Shown one piece after another: positions 50,985 to 60,725 of a stretch of 64,000 nt of DNA. Under the pieces are notes generated by a model. That model saw nothing but the letters and a program-made list of their open reading frames with translations, ran no database searches and was not told the DNA's origin. How positions within the stretch are numbered: position 1 is the first letter of the stretch; each line of letters starts with the position of its first letter. A program made the position numbers and the translations under genes. This DNA comes from Salinarchaeum sp. Harcht-Bsk1 (lineage in GTDB: Archaea; Halobacteriota; Halobacteria; Halobacteriales; Salinarchaeaceae), in contig NC_021313.1 in NCBI RefSeq assembly GCF_000403645.1, forward strand, positions 1,445,014 through 1,509,013, read 5' to 3'.

Positions 50985-52910
50985 TCAGGCGGCTTCGTAG
51001 CCCGAAATCGACGCGAGGAGCTCCGGAAGCCGGTCGGTGACCCCCTGGAGCGCCGACCGCCCCGCCGCGTCCGAGCGGTCCGGATTCCCGATCAGCCGGA
51101 CCCGCTGGGTTCCGAAGGGAACGAAGCCGAGGTCCAGCCGCTCGGCCGTCGCCCGGAGGCCGAGTCCCGCGGCTGCGTCGCCCGTTAGCACCCGACGAGC
51201 AGGGCTCTCGTGCCCGCGGAGCCCGACGCCGTAGCCCTCGATCGTCGCAGGGTCGATTCCCGCAGCGTCGAGTCGGTCGTCAAGCGCCGCACGGAGCCCC
51301 GAGCCGCTCGCGAGATTCGCGAAGGGCAGATCCGACCCGGCGAGGTCCTCGATCGTAGCGACATCCTCGGGGGTTCCGGCCGGCACCGCGAGCCCCCATT
51401 CGCGCTCCCAGGCCGCGATTTCGGGACCCTCGGCGTCGCGGCGGGGCTCGCCGGCGACCACCGCGACGTCGGGCACGCCGGCGCGGAGCCGCCGGACGCC
51501 AGCGGCCGTGCCGTCGGGGAGGTAGCGCGGCCGGTCGAGCGCGTCCATCACCGCCGCCGCGCCTGGGTCGTCCTCGCCGATCGCGAGCAGCGACGGCGGG
51601 CGAACGGCCGGCGAGAACAACTCGACGGTCACCCGCTCGCCGGGCGCGACGTAGGACGTTTCTGCGGGGACCGTCACCAGGCCGTCCGCCCGCGAGAGGC
51701 TCGTCGTGGCGCCGGAGCCGCGATCGACCGGGTACGTGAGCGGCGTCCGATCGCCGTCCGGATCGCCGGCGGCTGTGGTGGCGTCGCTCCACGCTTCGAC
51801 CAGCCCGACCGGCAAGAGCCGGCGGCGGCCGGGCTCGAAACGGGCCTCCTCGAGCAGTTCGGCCTCGACGCTGGCCCGCTCGGGCTCGGGGCGGCCCGCT
51901 GCCTCGCGAATCGCTGGCGCAACGAGCGTCCGGAACACCATCATCGCGGAGACCGGATAGCCGGGGAGGCCGACGTAACCGCAGTCGCCGAGACGGCCGA
52001 CGAGCGTCGGCTTGCCGGGTTTCAGGGCGACGCCGTGGAGCAGGAGTTCACCCTCGGCTTCGAGCACCGAGTGCAGCGCGTCGACCGCACCGGCGGAGGT
52101 CGACCCGGAGGTGAGCAGGAGGTCGCACGCCGGCGCCGCCGAGCGGAGCGATTCCGCGAGCGCTTCGGGGTCGTCGTCGGCCGTCGAATACCGCTGGACG
52201 TCGGCGCCGGCCTCCCGCGCAGCTGCGGCGATCGAGGCGGCGTTCACGTCGTGGATCTGACCGCTGTCGTGGTCGAGGGGCTCGCCGGGCGGGACGAGTT
52301 CGGCGCCCGTCGAGAGGACCCCGACGGTCGGCCGTGCGCGGACCGGCACGGACTCCTCGCCGAGCGCCGCGAGCAGACCGACCTCCCGCGGCGTGAGCCG
52401 GGTGCCGGGCCCCAGCGCGCGCTGGCCCGCGGCGAGGTCCGCACCGGCGGGCATGACGTTCTCGCGGGGGGCGACCGCGGTGCGGACGTCGACGTCCGAT
52501 ACTGCACCAGATTCGCTCGCGATCTCGTCGATGCGCTCGATAGGCACCATCGCGTCGGCGCCAGGCGGCATGACGGCGCCCGTCGATACCTCGACGGCCT
52601 CGCCGTCGTCGACCTCGGCAGCACCGGGCGCCTCGCCAGCGTGCAGCGTCCCGACGACCTCGAGCCGTACCGGGTCGGCCTCGTCGGCGCCGGCAGTGTC
52701 GCCGGCCCGGAGTGCGTAGCCGTCGAGGCTCGCGCGATCGAAGCCGGGGACGTCGATGCCGGCGTCGATCCGCTCGGCGAGGATCCGGCCCGCGGCGTCG
52801 TCGAGCGGGACGGCTTCGACCGGCGGTTCGGGCGCGATCGGGAGGTCGGCGATCGCCGCGGCCGCCGCGTCGGGATCGGCGAGATCCCGGAACGTCTTGC
52901 GGTCGCTCAC
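50985..52910 (-). CDS. MoeA-like molybdopterin protein fused to a periplasmic-binding-like domain
   Basis: A two-domain protein of about 641 residues. The first 400 are MoeA-like (FDRASLDGYALRAGDTAG; LLTSGSTSAGAVDALHSV; GLPGYPVSAMMVF), the fold that inserts molybdate or tungstate into adenylylated molybdopterin. The last 220 resemble a type II binding protein (SLLAIGEDDPGAAAVMDAL; FANLASGSGLRAALDDRL), possibly sensing the oxyanion. GTG 52910 overlaps the upstream moeA stop (GTGA), matching the coupling seen elsewhere in the window; GTG 52919 is possible too. Confidence 0.88.
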   Translation of the reverse strand: MSDRKTFRDLADPDAAAAAIADLPIAPEPPVEAVPLDDAAGRILAERIDAGIDVPGFDRASLDGYALRAGDTAGADEADPVRLEVVGTLHAGEAPGAAEVDDGEAVEVSTGAVMPPGADAMVPIERIDEIASESGAVSDVDVRTAVAPRENVMPAGADLAAGQRALGPGTRLTPREVGLLAALGEESVPVRARPTVGVLSTGAELVPPGEPLDHDSGQIHDVNAASIAAAAREAGADVQRYSTADDDPEALAESLRSAAPACDLLLTSGSTSAGAVDALHSVLEAEGELLLHGVALKPGKPTLVGRLGDCGYVGLPGYPVSAMMVFRTLVAPAIREAAGRPEPERASVEAELLEEARFEPGRRRLLPVGLVEAWSDATTAAGDPDGDRTPLTYPVDRGSGATTSLSRADGLVTVPAETSYVAPGERVTVELFSPAVRPPSLLAIGEDDPGAAAVMDALDRPRYLPDGTAAGVRRLRAGVPDVAVVAGEPRRDAEGPEIAAWEREWGLAVPAGTPEDVATIEDLAGSDLPFANLASGSGLRAALDDRLDAAGIDPATIEGYGVGLRGHESPARRVLTGDAAAGLGLRATAERLDLGFVPFGTQRVRLIGNPDRSDAAGRSALQGVTDRLPELLASISGYEAA

Positions 52911-54172
52911 GGGTGCCACTCCCAGTCCTGAACGGCGACGAGGTCGCCCTCGGGCAGGCCCTCGACGTCCGGTTCGATCTCGATCCAGCCGTCCGCGAGC
53001 GCGACCGAGGAGAGGACGCCCGCGCCCTTCGTCCTGGTCGGGCGGGCGACCTGCCGGCCGTCCTCAGCGTCGAGTTCGGCGCGGGCGAAGGTCCGGGTGC
53101 CGGGCTCGCTCTCGATCTTCCGTGTGAGCGTCGCCGGCTTCGTCGGCGGCTGCTCGGGCTCGGTGCCGGTGAGCCAGTGGAGGACCGGCCGGAGGAACTG
53201 GACGGCGGTCACGATGCAGGAGACGGGGTAACCCGGCAGGCAGAGCACGGGCGTCTCCTCCACGACGCCGAGACAGACCGGGTGGCCGGGCTGGAGGGCG
53301 ACCCCGTGGACGAGCACCTCGCCGAGGTCGTCGAGGACCTCGGGCAGCAAGTCGCGCTGGCCGACGGAGGTGCCGCCGGTCGTCACGATGACGTCCTTGG
53401 TGAGGTCGCGCTGGATCGCCGCCCGGAGCGCGTCGGGATCGTCGGTGACGACGTTGCGGTACTCCGCGCGAGCACCCCAGCGACCGACGAGCCGAGAGAC
53501 CGTGAGGCCGTTCGTCTCGACGGCCTGTCCCGGCGCCGGATCGTGCTGGACGAGTTCCACGCCGGTCGGGACCACGCCGACCGTGGGTTGGCGACGGAGC
53601 GAGACCGCCTCGATGCCAGCGGCTTTGAGAAGCCCGAGGTCGGAGGGTCGCAGCCGGTGGCCCGGCTCGTAGAGCGCCTGGCCGGCCGAGACGTCCTCGC
53701 CGACCGGCGCGACGTTCTCGCCCGGTGCCAGGGGGTCGGTGAGTTCGATCTCCGATCCGATCGCCGCGGCGCGTTCGATCGGGACCACTGCGTCCGCGGC
53801 GTCGGGGATCGCACTCCCGGTGTGGACCCGGCGTGCAGCGCCCGGGGGTAGCTCCGAGGGTTCGCGCTCGTCCGGTTCGACCGCGTCGAGGACCGCCGGG
53901 GATCGGGCCGAGGCGCCCGCGGCGTCCTCGCTCCGCAGCGCGTAGCCGTCCATCGCTGCGCGCCGGTAGTGCGGGACGTCCCGCGAGGACCCGACCGGCG
54001 TTGCGAGCACGCGGCCGTCCGCGCGGCCGATCGCCAGCTGCTCGGCGTCGGCGAGTGGCTCGACGTGCTCGGCCAGGCGCTTCCGAGCCTCGTCGAGGGG
54101 CGTCCGGGTCTGGAATCCGGCGACCCGGCGATCCGCACCGTCCCCGGTGGCGTCGGTGCCGTCCTTCGTCAT
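52907..54172 (-). CDS. moeA: Molybdopterin molybdenumtransferase MoeA
   Basis: A 421-residue MoeA. Segments: AMDGYALRSEDAAG, GSAIPDAADAVVP, VTTGGTSVGQRDLLPEVL (metal-cofactor loop), LCLPGYPVSCIV and a short C-terminal beta domain ending VQDWEWHP. It acts in the cytoplasm on molybdopterin. It is the first gene of a coupled pair with the MoeA-PBP fusion. Archaea often carry two MoeA proteins, perhaps for Mo and W. ATG 54172 is preferred to the extended frame. Confidence 0.92.
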   Translation of the reverse strand: MTKDGTDATGDGADRRVAGFQTRTPLDEARKRLAEHVEPLADAEQLAIGRADGRVLATPVGSSRDVPHYRRAAMDGYALRSEDAAGASARSPAVLDAVEPDEREPSELPPGAARRVHTGSAIPDAADAVVPIERAAAIGSEIELTDPLAPGENVAPVGEDVSAGQALYEPGHRLRPSDLGLLKAAGIEAVSLRRQPTVGVVPTGVELVQHDPAPGQAVETNGLTVSRLVGRWGARAEYRNVVTDDPDALRAAIQRDLTKDVIVTTGGTSVGQRDLLPEVLDDLGEVLVHGVALQPGHPVCLGVVEETPVLCLPGYPVSCIVTAVQFLRPVLHWLTGTEPEQPPTKPATLTRKIESEPGTRTFARAELDAEDGRQVARPTRTKGAGVLSSVALADGWIEIEPDVEGLPEGDLVAVQDWEWHP

Positions 54173-54246
54173 GGACGGCGGTTCGTGCGGTGCGGGCAAA
54201 AGGGTAGTGCGCCAGGGGCCGGCAGCGCCCACCGTGGGCAACGTGA

Positions 54247-54253
54247 AGTATTT
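54247..54253 (+). promoter_or_regulatory. TATA-like box for Liv system 2
   Basis: GAAGTATTTG is centred about 30 nt before the LivH ATG at 54280. Confidence 0.45.
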
Positions 54254-54279
54254 GTCGGCAGAGTGTTACTCATTACCAT

Positions 54280-55386
54280 ATGGAAGCGAGCGACGTTCGG
54301 CGGACGCTCTCCAGACTGCGCGTCGAGCAGGTGCTCGGGGCGATCCTCGGGCTGCTGCTGGTCTTCCTCGTGGTCGACCTGTTCCGGCAGCTCCTGACCG
54401 GTGCCCTCGACGTCTCGACGTTGCGCCGGTACGTGTGGCAGGGGATCGTCGTGGGGCTGATCTACGGCCTCGCGGGAATCGGCCTCTCGATGACCTACAG
54501 CATCCTCCGGTTCGCGAACTTCTCCCACGGCGATCTGCTGACGACCGGCGCCTTTTCCGGCTGGGCGAGCGCCTACGTCATCGCCGGCTTCGGCGCCTAC
54601 GGCCTGGGTGACCTCCTGCTCGTGCGGCCGAACAACGATCCCGCGCCCGGACAGATCGGGATGGCGATCGATCAGGAGCCGATCGCGATCCTCGGCGGCA
54701 TCGCGTTCGCCGCGGTCGTCACGGTGCTGATCGCGCTCGCCGCCGACCGACTCGTCTACCGGCGGCTGCGTAACGAGTCCGCGATCGCACTACTGATCGC
54801 GAGCGTCGGCGTGGCGTTCGTCCTCCGGTACCTCATCGCGTTCGTCTTCACGACCTCGAACCGGAGCGTGCCCGCCAGCGCGCCGGAGGAGACGATCGAC
54901 CTCGGCTTCGTCAGCACGACCGTCGACCTCCACGAACTCACGCTCGTCACCAGCGCGGTCGTGTTGATGGTCGCGGTCCACCTGATGCTCCAGTACACGA
55001 AGCTCGGGAAGTCGATGCGTGCGATGGCGGACAACCGCGACCTCGCGAAGATCACCGGCATCCCGACCGAGCGCGTCGTGCTCGCGACGTGGGTGATCGG
55101 CGCCGCGCTCGCCGGCGTCGCCGGCTACCTCATCGTGCTCAACACCGGGACGATCACCTACACCCGCGGCTGGACGCTGCTGCTCCCGATCTTCGCGGGC
55201 GTCATCCTCGGCGGCATCGGTTCGATCTACGGCGCGATCCTCGGCGGCCTCGTCATCGGGATCGTCGATCAGGTCGCGATCATCTGGGTGCCCAACCGGC
55301 TGACCACGGCGGCCGCGTTCCTCCTGATGATCCTGATCCTGATCTTCCGGCCCCAGGGCCTCCTCGGCGGGGTGGAGACGGCATGA
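54280..55386 (+). CDS. livH: Liv-type ABC permease LivH (system 2)
   Basis: A 368-residue permease with about eight to nine helices. Conserved segments: YGLAGIGLSMTYSILRFANF, MRAMADNRDLAKITGIPTER and GVILGGIGSIYGAILGGLVIG, ending IFRPQGLLGG. The stop overlaps the LivM start (ATGA). First gene of a four-gene transporter operon. Confidence 0.93.
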   Translation: MEASDVRRTLSRLRVEQVLGAILGLLLVFLVVDLFRQLLTGALDVSTLRRYVWQGIVVGLIYGLAGIGLSMTYSILRFANFSHGDLLTTGAFSGWASAYVIAGFGAYGLGDLLLVRPNNDPAPGQIGMAIDQEPIAILGGIAFAAVVTVLIALAADRLVYRRLRNESAIALLIASVGVAFVLRYLIAFVFTTSNRSVPASAPEETIDLGFVSTTVDLHELTLVTSAVVLMVAVHLMLQYTKLGKSMRAMADNRDLAKITGIPTERVVLATWVIGAALAGVAGYLIVLNTGTITYTRGWTLLLPIFAGVILGGIGSIYGAILGGLVIGIVDQVAIIWVPNRLTTAAAFLLMILILIFRPQGLLGGVETA

Positions 55387-56834
55387 GTGGAGACGACACG
55401 AGTGGCGACGGTGGGCGTGAGGAAATCCGCGAGGACGGCGGTGGCGACGCTGGCGCCGGGACGGCCGAGACCGGGGCCACGCGGGGCGGCCTCCGGGGAC
55501 GAGCGGCTCCGTACGCCGACGGCATTCGGTCGCGGATGACGGCCATGCCGCGCTGGAAGGCCGACGCCGTCGTCGTCCTCACGACGCTGGCGCTGGTCTA
55601 CGTGCTCTTCGTGGTGCTCTCCTGGGGACAGGGTCTCGACGCCAATGGGACGGCCAACACGCTCGCTCGCCTGACCTTCCTCGCGGCGGCCTACGCCCTG
55701 CTCGTGCTCGCGCTCAACCTCCACTGGGGCTACGCGGGCCTGTTCAACATCGGCGTCGCTGGGTTCATGTCGGTCGCCGTGTTCACGCTCGCGATCGTCT
55801 CCGGCGGCGAGGGCGTCGGGTTCGGCCTGCCGATCTGGGCCGGCATGATCGCGGGCATGCTCGCCGCCGCGGCGCTCGGTGCGATCGCCGCGCTGCCCGC
55901 GCTCCGGCTGCGAGCAGACTACTTCGCGATCGTGACTCTCGGCATCGCCGAGATCGTCCGGTTCCTCATGAAGTCCCAGTGGCTGGCCCAGCACCACGTG
56001 TTCGGCAACGAGATCGGGCTGCAGGGGAGCGCACCGGTGCAGGTTCCGAGCGCCCAGGAGTACGTCTACAAGCTGTTCACGGTCGACGGCAGCCCGCGGA
56101 GCGATCCCACCTACCTCGGCACGCAGTTCTTCGTCATCGGCGAGTGGTTCGGCCTCGAGCGGACGACCGTGATGGCGTGGGGATACGCCGTCTTCGTCGC
56201 CCTCTTCGTCGTGTTCGCCTACCTCCTGCTCTCGCGGATCGCCTACTCGCCGTTCGGGCGGATCCTCAAGGCGATCCGCGAGGACGAGGGCGCCGCCCAG
56301 GCGCTGGGGAAGCCGACCAGCCGGATCAAGATCTACAGCTTCGTGCTCGGCTGTGCCATCATGGGGCTGGCGGGGATGCTCTGGCAGGCCAGCCGCTTTA
56401 CCGTCGGGGCGGACGCGTTCGTGCCGATCCTCACCTTCTACGTGTTCGTCGCACTGATCGTCGGGGGCTCGGGGTCGAACGCAGGCAGCATCGTCGGCGG
56501 GATCGCGTTCGTCGGCCTCCTCCTTCAGGGACCGCGGATGCTCCAGCGGGTGATCAGCGAACACACCGACGTCTCCAGCACCGACACGATCTACGAGGCC
56601 GTGACCGCGTTCGCGAGCTTCGACGTGATGCCGTTCGTGGGCTACGCGATCGGCAACATCGACTTACTTCAGCGGCTGTTCGTCGGCCTCGTCCTGATCG
56701 TGCTCATGCTCAGACGACCCGACGGCATCCTCGGGCACCGCAAGGAGATCGCCGCGGCGACGGACCTCTCGCGTCCAGCCGAGGGCAGGGGCTCCGGCAG
56801 CGCCGCGACCGCTGGGGGTGGTGGCGATGAGTGA
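55383..56834 (+). CDS. livM: Liv-type ABC permease LivM (system 2)
   Basis: A 483-residue permease. The first 55 residues are a disordered acidic/Gly extension. The core includes LNLHWGYAGLFNIGVAGFMS, ADYFAIVTLGIAEIVRFL, LKAIREDEGAAQALGKPTSR and LIVGGSGSNAGSIVGGIAF. A Ser/Gly tail follows RRPDGILGHRKEI. Overlaps LivH and LivG. Confidence 0.92.
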   Translation: MSGDDTSGDGGREEIREDGGGDAGAGTAETGATRGGLRGRAAPYADGIRSRMTAMPRWKADAVVVLTTLALVYVLFVVLSWGQGLDANGTANTLARLTFLAAAYALLVLALNLHWGYAGLFNIGVAGFMSVAVFTLAIVSGGEGVGFGLPIWAGMIAGMLAAAALGAIAALPALRLRADYFAIVTLGIAEIVRFLMKSQWLAQHHVFGNEIGLQGSAPVQVPSAQEYVYKLFTVDGSPRSDPTYLGTQFFVIGEWFGLERTTVMAWGYAVFVALFVVFAYLLLSRIAYSPFGRILKAIREDEGAAQALGKPTSRIKIYSFVLGCAIMGLAGMLWQASRFTVGADAFVPILTFYVFVALIVGGSGSNAGSIVGGIAFVGLLLQGPRMLQRVISEHTDVSSTDTIYEAVTAFASFDVMPFVGYAIGNIDLLQRLFVGLVLIVLMLRRPDGILGHRKEIAAATDLSRPAEGRGSGSAATAGGGGDE

Positions 56835-57762
56835 CGCACCGGCAGGGAGCGACGCCGGCGCCGACCCCGGGGAAACTGGCAACGGGGGGACCGGCGGCGG
56901 GAGGACCGGCGGTGCCAGCACGCCGGACCCCGCACCGGCCAGCGTGCGCACCGTGCCCGAACCCGAACCGCCCGGGTGGGGCGACGGCGAGGGCGACGCG
57001 ATCCTGCAGATCGACGGGCTCCGCAAGACCTTCGGCGGGATCACCGCCGTCGACGACGCCAGCTTCGCGGTCGAGCGGGGGACAATCACCGGCCTGATCG
57101 GCCCCAACGGCGCCGGGAAGTCCACGACGTTCGACCTCGTGACCGGGTTCACGCGGCCCAACGGCGGGGAGGTCACCTTCGACGGCCGGTCGATCACCGG
57201 GCTGGCGCCCCACCAGATCGCGCAGGCGGGACTCGTTCGGACGTTCCAGATCACCCGCGAGTTCCCCGACATGACCGTCCTCGAGAACCTGATGGTCGCT
57301 CCGAAGGGGCAGCGCGGCGAGTCGCTGTCCCGCTCCGTCCTGCCCGGCGCCCGCGGGGCAGTCGTCGCGCAGGAACGGGAGCTGGTCGGCGAGATCTGGG
57401 AGGTGCTCGACACCTTCGAGATCGACCACCTCGCCGACGAGTACGCCCGCTCGCTCTCGGGCGGGCAGCGCAAGCTGCTCGAGCTGGCGCGGGCGCTCCT
57501 CACCGAGCCGGAGTTGCTCCTGCTCGACGAGCCGATGGCGGGCGTCAACCCGTCGCTGGAGGAGAAGCTCCTCGAACGGATCCACGACCTCCGGGCCGAG
57601 GGCTACTCGTTCCTGCTCGTCGAGCACGACATGGACCTCATCATGGAGCACTGCGACCGGGTGATCGTGATGCACCAGGGCCAGGTGCTCGCGGAGGGCG
57701 AGCCCGAGACGATCCGGGAGAACGAGGCGGTCATCGAGGCCTACCTCGGGGGGAACGTCTGA
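56827..57762 (+). CDS. livG: Liv-type ABC transporter ATP-binding protein LivG (system 2)
   Basis: A 311-residue ATPase. A disordered N-terminal extension (about 1-58, Gly/Pro/Asp-rich) precedes ILQIDGLRKTFGGITAVDDA. Walker A GPNGAGKST, signature LSGGQRKLLELA, Walker B LLLLDEPMAGVNP and LLVEHDMDLIM are complete. ATG 56827 gives an 8-nt overlap with LivM. The stop overlaps the LivF start (TGATG). Confidence 0.93.
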   Translation: MSDAPAGSDAGADPGETGNGGTGGGRTGGASTPDPAPASVRTVPEPEPPGWGDGEGDAILQIDGLRKTFGGITAVDDASFAVERGTITGLIGPNGAGKSTTFDLVTGFTRPNGGEVTFDGRSITGLAPHQIAQAGLVRTFQITREFPDMTVLENLMVAPKGQRGESLSRSVLPGARGAVVAQERELVGEIWEVLDTFEIDHLADEYARSLSGGQRKLLELARALLTEPELLLLDEPMAGVNPSLEEKLLERIHDLRAEGYSFLLVEHDMDLIMEHCDRVIVMHQGQVLAEGEPETIRENEAVIEAYLGGNV

Positions 57763-58475
57763 TGGCAGCGAACGGACTCCTCACGGTGTCGGACCTCGAC
57801 GCCGGCTACGGCGACCTCCAGATCCTCGATTCGGTCGACCTCGACGTCGACGACGGCGAGTACGTCACGATCGTCGGCCCGAACGGCGCCGGCAAGTCGA
57901 CCGTGATGAAGACGGTCTTCGGGCTGACGACCTACATGGGCGGCTCCGTCGAGTTCGACGGCGAGGAGATCAGCGGGCTCCGCCCCGACCAGATCATCCG
58001 CAAGGGCGTCGGCTACGTCCCCCAGTCGAACAACGTGTTCGGCTCGCTCTCCGTCCGGGAGAACCTCGAGATGGGCGCGTACATTCTCGACTCCATCCCC
58101 GCCGAGCGCATCCAGGCCGTCTACGATCGCTTCCCCGTCCTCGAGGAGCGTGCCGGCCAGACCGCCGGCTCGATGAGCGGCGGCCAACAGCAGATGGTCG
58201 CGATGGGTCGGGCGCTCATGCTCGACCCCGACCTCCTGCTACTCGACGAACCGAGCGCCGGCCTCGCTCCCGACCTCGTCGACGACCTCTTCGATCGGGT
58301 CGATCAGATCAACGACGACGGCACGGCCATCCTGATGGTCGAGCAGAACGCCAAGGAGGCGCTCCGGCGCTGCGACCGCGGCTACGTGCTCGTCCAGGGC
58401 CAGAACCGCCACGAGGACAGCGGCGAGGCGCTGCTGGCCGATCAACAGGTGCGCGAGGACTTCCTGGGCGGATAG
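57762..58475 (+). CDS. livF: Liv-type ABC transporter ATP-binding protein LivF (system 2)
   Basis: A 237-residue ATPase. Walker A GPNGAGKST, the LivF segment YVPQSNNVFGSLSVRENLEM, signature MSGGQQQMVAMGRAL, Walker B LLLLDEPSAGLAP and LMVEQNAKEAL. It ends the operon, and the binding-protein gene converges on it 43 nt away. Confidence 0.93.
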   Translation: MAANGLLTVSDLDAGYGDLQILDSVDLDVDDGEYVTIVGPNGAGKSTVMKTVFGLTTYMGGSVEFDGEEISGLRPDQIIRKGVGYVPQSNNVFGSLSVRENLEMGAYILDSIPAERIQAVYDRFPVLEERAGQTAGSMSGGQQQMVAMGRALMLDPDLLLLDEPSAGLAPDLVDDLFDRVDQINDDGTAILMVEQNAKEALRRCDRGYVLVQGQNRHEDSGEALLADQQVREDFLGG

Positions 58476-58518
58476 TCGGGGGCGAGCGTGACTGCCGCAG
58501 GGGACCGCGCGTCCGATC

Positions 58519-59868
58519 CTACGGCCCGAAGTCGACCGTCTCGATCTGTTCGATCGCGCCGCCCTCGCCGAACTCCCAGATGGAGTAGGTCACCGCGACG
58601 ACGTCGCCGTTCTCGTCGAAGGTGACCGGGCTCGAGGCGCCCTGGTAGTTCACTGCCTCGCCGCCGGCGACGGTCGCGATGCCCTCCGCGAGGTTGCTCG
58701 GGCCGACCTCCATGCCCTCGGGGTTCGCGACCGCTCGCATCTGGTCGCGGATCGCGATCCCGTCGTTCTCGCCAGCGGCGACGTTGGCCAGGAGCAGGAT
58801 GGCGGTCGCGTCGTAGGCCTGGGCGTTGAACACGCCGGGCGCCTGGCCGTACTCGTCCTCGTACAGCTGGTTGAACGCGTCGACGTTCGGCCCGCTCGCC
58901 AGCGGTGCGGTCCCCAGCACGTTCTCCATCGGGTTGTCGACGTTCCCGGGGAGGTCCGAGGACTGCAGGCCGTCGGTCACCATCACGGTCCGCTCGGCGT
59001 CGAAGTCCGAGTAGTAGTCACGGAAGATCTGCGTCCCGCTCGCCGGGTAGCCGATGACCACCAGCAGGTCCGGGTCGTCCGAGAGCGTGCTGTCGAGCGC
59101 CGACGTGTAGGACGGCTGCTCGGCCTCGAACGCCGTCTGCGTCTGGACGGAGCCGCCGATTTCCTCGAACGCGCTGGCGAAGGATTCCGCGAGTAGCTCG
59201 CCGTACTCGTTGTTCAGGTGGAACACTGCCGCGCTCTGGAGGTCCCGGTCCTCGTAGGCGACCTGCGCCATGACCTCGCCCTGGAGCGCGTCGCTGGGTG
59301 CGGTCCGGAAGATCAGATCGTCGTCGTCGAGGTTCGTGATCGCCGGCGACGTCGACGCTGGCGAACAGCCGACGATCCCCTGCGGGATGAACACGCTCTG
59401 GGCCACGTTCTGGGTGACCGCAGACGAGGCGGCGCCGGTAACCGCGGGATACCCGGCGTTCGCCAGCGACTCCGCGGCGCTGATCCCGGCCTCCGGTGTG
59501 GACTCGGTGTCCTCGTCGCGGATGTCGATCTCGAAGTCGGTCTCGCCCTCGAGCTGGGCGCCAGGGAGGATCGCCGCGTCCCGGATCGGCCCGCCGAGGT
59601 CGCCCAGGTCGCCGGTGACCGGCTGGAGCACGCCCACGCTGACGGTGCGGCCGGCCTCGCTTCCGGGGACCGCGGTATCGTCGCCGTCACCGTCTCCGTC
59701 GGTGCCGTCACCGTCGGTCATGTTACCGTCGCCATCACCTCCGTCGGCACCGTCCGCATCGCCGTCTTCGTCGTCTCCGCCGTCGTCGCCGAGGCAGCCA
59801 GCAAGGGTGATCGTGATGCCCGCTGCGGTTCCCTTCAGGATCGTCCGGCGATCGTAGCGTCTCGCCAT
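58519..59868 (-). CDS. Liv-type substrate-binding lipoprotein (system 2, opposite strand)
   Basis: A 449-residue extracellular binding protein. It has a twin-arginine signal (YDRRTILKGTAAGITITLAGC, lipobox Cys25), an Asp/Gly linker (about 28-70) and a type I binding fold starting VSVGVLQPVTGDLGDLGGP. Unlike system 1, its gene faces the permease/ATPase operon tail to tail, so it has its own promoter; CATATAAG on the minus strand at about 59908-59915 is a candidate, 40 nt before the ATG. Ligand unknown. Confidence 0.9.
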   Translation of the reverse strand: MARRYDRRTILKGTAAGITITLAGCLGDDGGDDEDGDADGADGGDGDGNMTDGDGTDGDGDGDDTAVPGSEAGRTVSVGVLQPVTGDLGDLGGPIRDAAILPGAQLEGETDFEIDIRDEDTESTPEAGISAAESLANAGYPAVTGAASSAVTQNVAQSVFIPQGIVGCSPASTSPAITNLDDDDLIFRTAPSDALQGEVMAQVAYEDRDLQSAAVFHLNNEYGELLAESFASAFEEIGGSVQTQTAFEAEQPSYTSALDSTLSDDPDLLVVIGYPASGTQIFRDYYSDFDAERTVMVTDGLQSSDLPGNVDNPMENVLGTAPLASGPNVDAFNQLYEDEYGQAPGVFNAQAYDATAILLLANVAAGENDGIAIRDQMRAVANPEGMEVGPSNLAEGIATVAGGEAVNYQGASSPVTFDENGDVVAVTYSIWEFGEGGAIEQIETVDFGP

Positions 59869-59953
59869 GGCCCCTAGAGGCCGATCCGCGTATTTTGTTA
59901 CGATCAGCTTATATGTCGGCCGCTGCCGGACCGGAACTCGCCAGACGGCGCCG

Positions 59954-60658
59954 TTATGCCTCGCCGTAAACGGGGACTGCTGCGCCGCTCGTCACCACCG
60001 TCGCGTCCGAACAGAGCACGGCGATCGTCGCGGCGACGTTCCCCGGATCGACCCAGTCGTCGCTCGGCTCCATCATCTCGCGGTTCATCGGCGTGTCGAG
60101 CACGCTCGGCATGACGGCGTTCGCACGGACTGTCCCGCGATTCTCCTCCGCGATCGTCTCGGTGAGCAGTCGAACGCCGGCCTTCGAGGCGCGGTAGGGA
60201 CCGTCGCCCTCGCCGCCCTCCAGGGAGGACCGCGCGCTGACGGAGACGATCGCGCCGCCGGACTCCTGGAGGTGAGGCAGCGCGTGCTTGGAGGTGAGGA
60301 ACATCGTCTTGAGGTTCACGTCGAAGACGAGTTCGAAGGTCGATAGGTCGGTCTCCTCGATCGGGTCGCCGCCGCGCCAGGTGCCCGCGATGTTGGCGAG
60401 GTGGTCGATACGGCCGTGATCCTCGACGACGGCATCGATCGTCTCCGCGACGGAGTCCTCGTTCGTCAGGTCGGCCTCGTAGAAGGTCGTCCCCTCGTCG
60501 GGGTCGAGCAGCGAGTCCTCGTCGTCGGGGGCGATCACGTCGATCGCTGCGACGGCCGCGCCGGTGGCACGGAACTGCTCGACGACGGCGCTGCCGAGGG
60601 CACCGCTGGCGCCCGTGACCAACGCGACCGTGTCCTCGAAGTCGAAACTGACGGACAT
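59954..60658 (-). CDS. SDR-family oxidoreductase
   Basis: A 234-residue short-chain dehydrogenase. The cofactor loop is VTGASGALGSAVV, ADLTNEDS gives the Asp for adenine, and NIAGTW and the catalytic Ser and Tyr-Lys (SVSARSSLEGG; YRASKAG) follow. The frame stays open far upstream through a 30-bp repeat, but MSVSFDFEDTVALVTG at 60658 is the natural start. The substrate is unknown. Confidence 0.88.
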   Translation of the reverse strand: MSVSFDFEDTVALVTGASGALGSAVVEQFRATGAAVAAIDVIAPDDEDSLLDPDEGTTFYEADLTNEDSVAETIDAVVEDHGRIDHLANIAGTWRGGDPIEETDLSTFELVFDVNLKTMFLTSKHALPHLQESGGAIVSVSARSSLEGGEGDGPYRASKAGVRLLTETIAEENRGTVRANAVMPSVLDTPMNREMMEPSDDWVDPGNVAATIAVLCSDATVVTSGAAVPVYGEA

Positions 60659-60725
60659 GCCTCGACCGACGGCGCGTTCGGAGAAAAGTCTGGTTACGGA
60701 CCTGATGCCTGTACCGGGTGCACGG

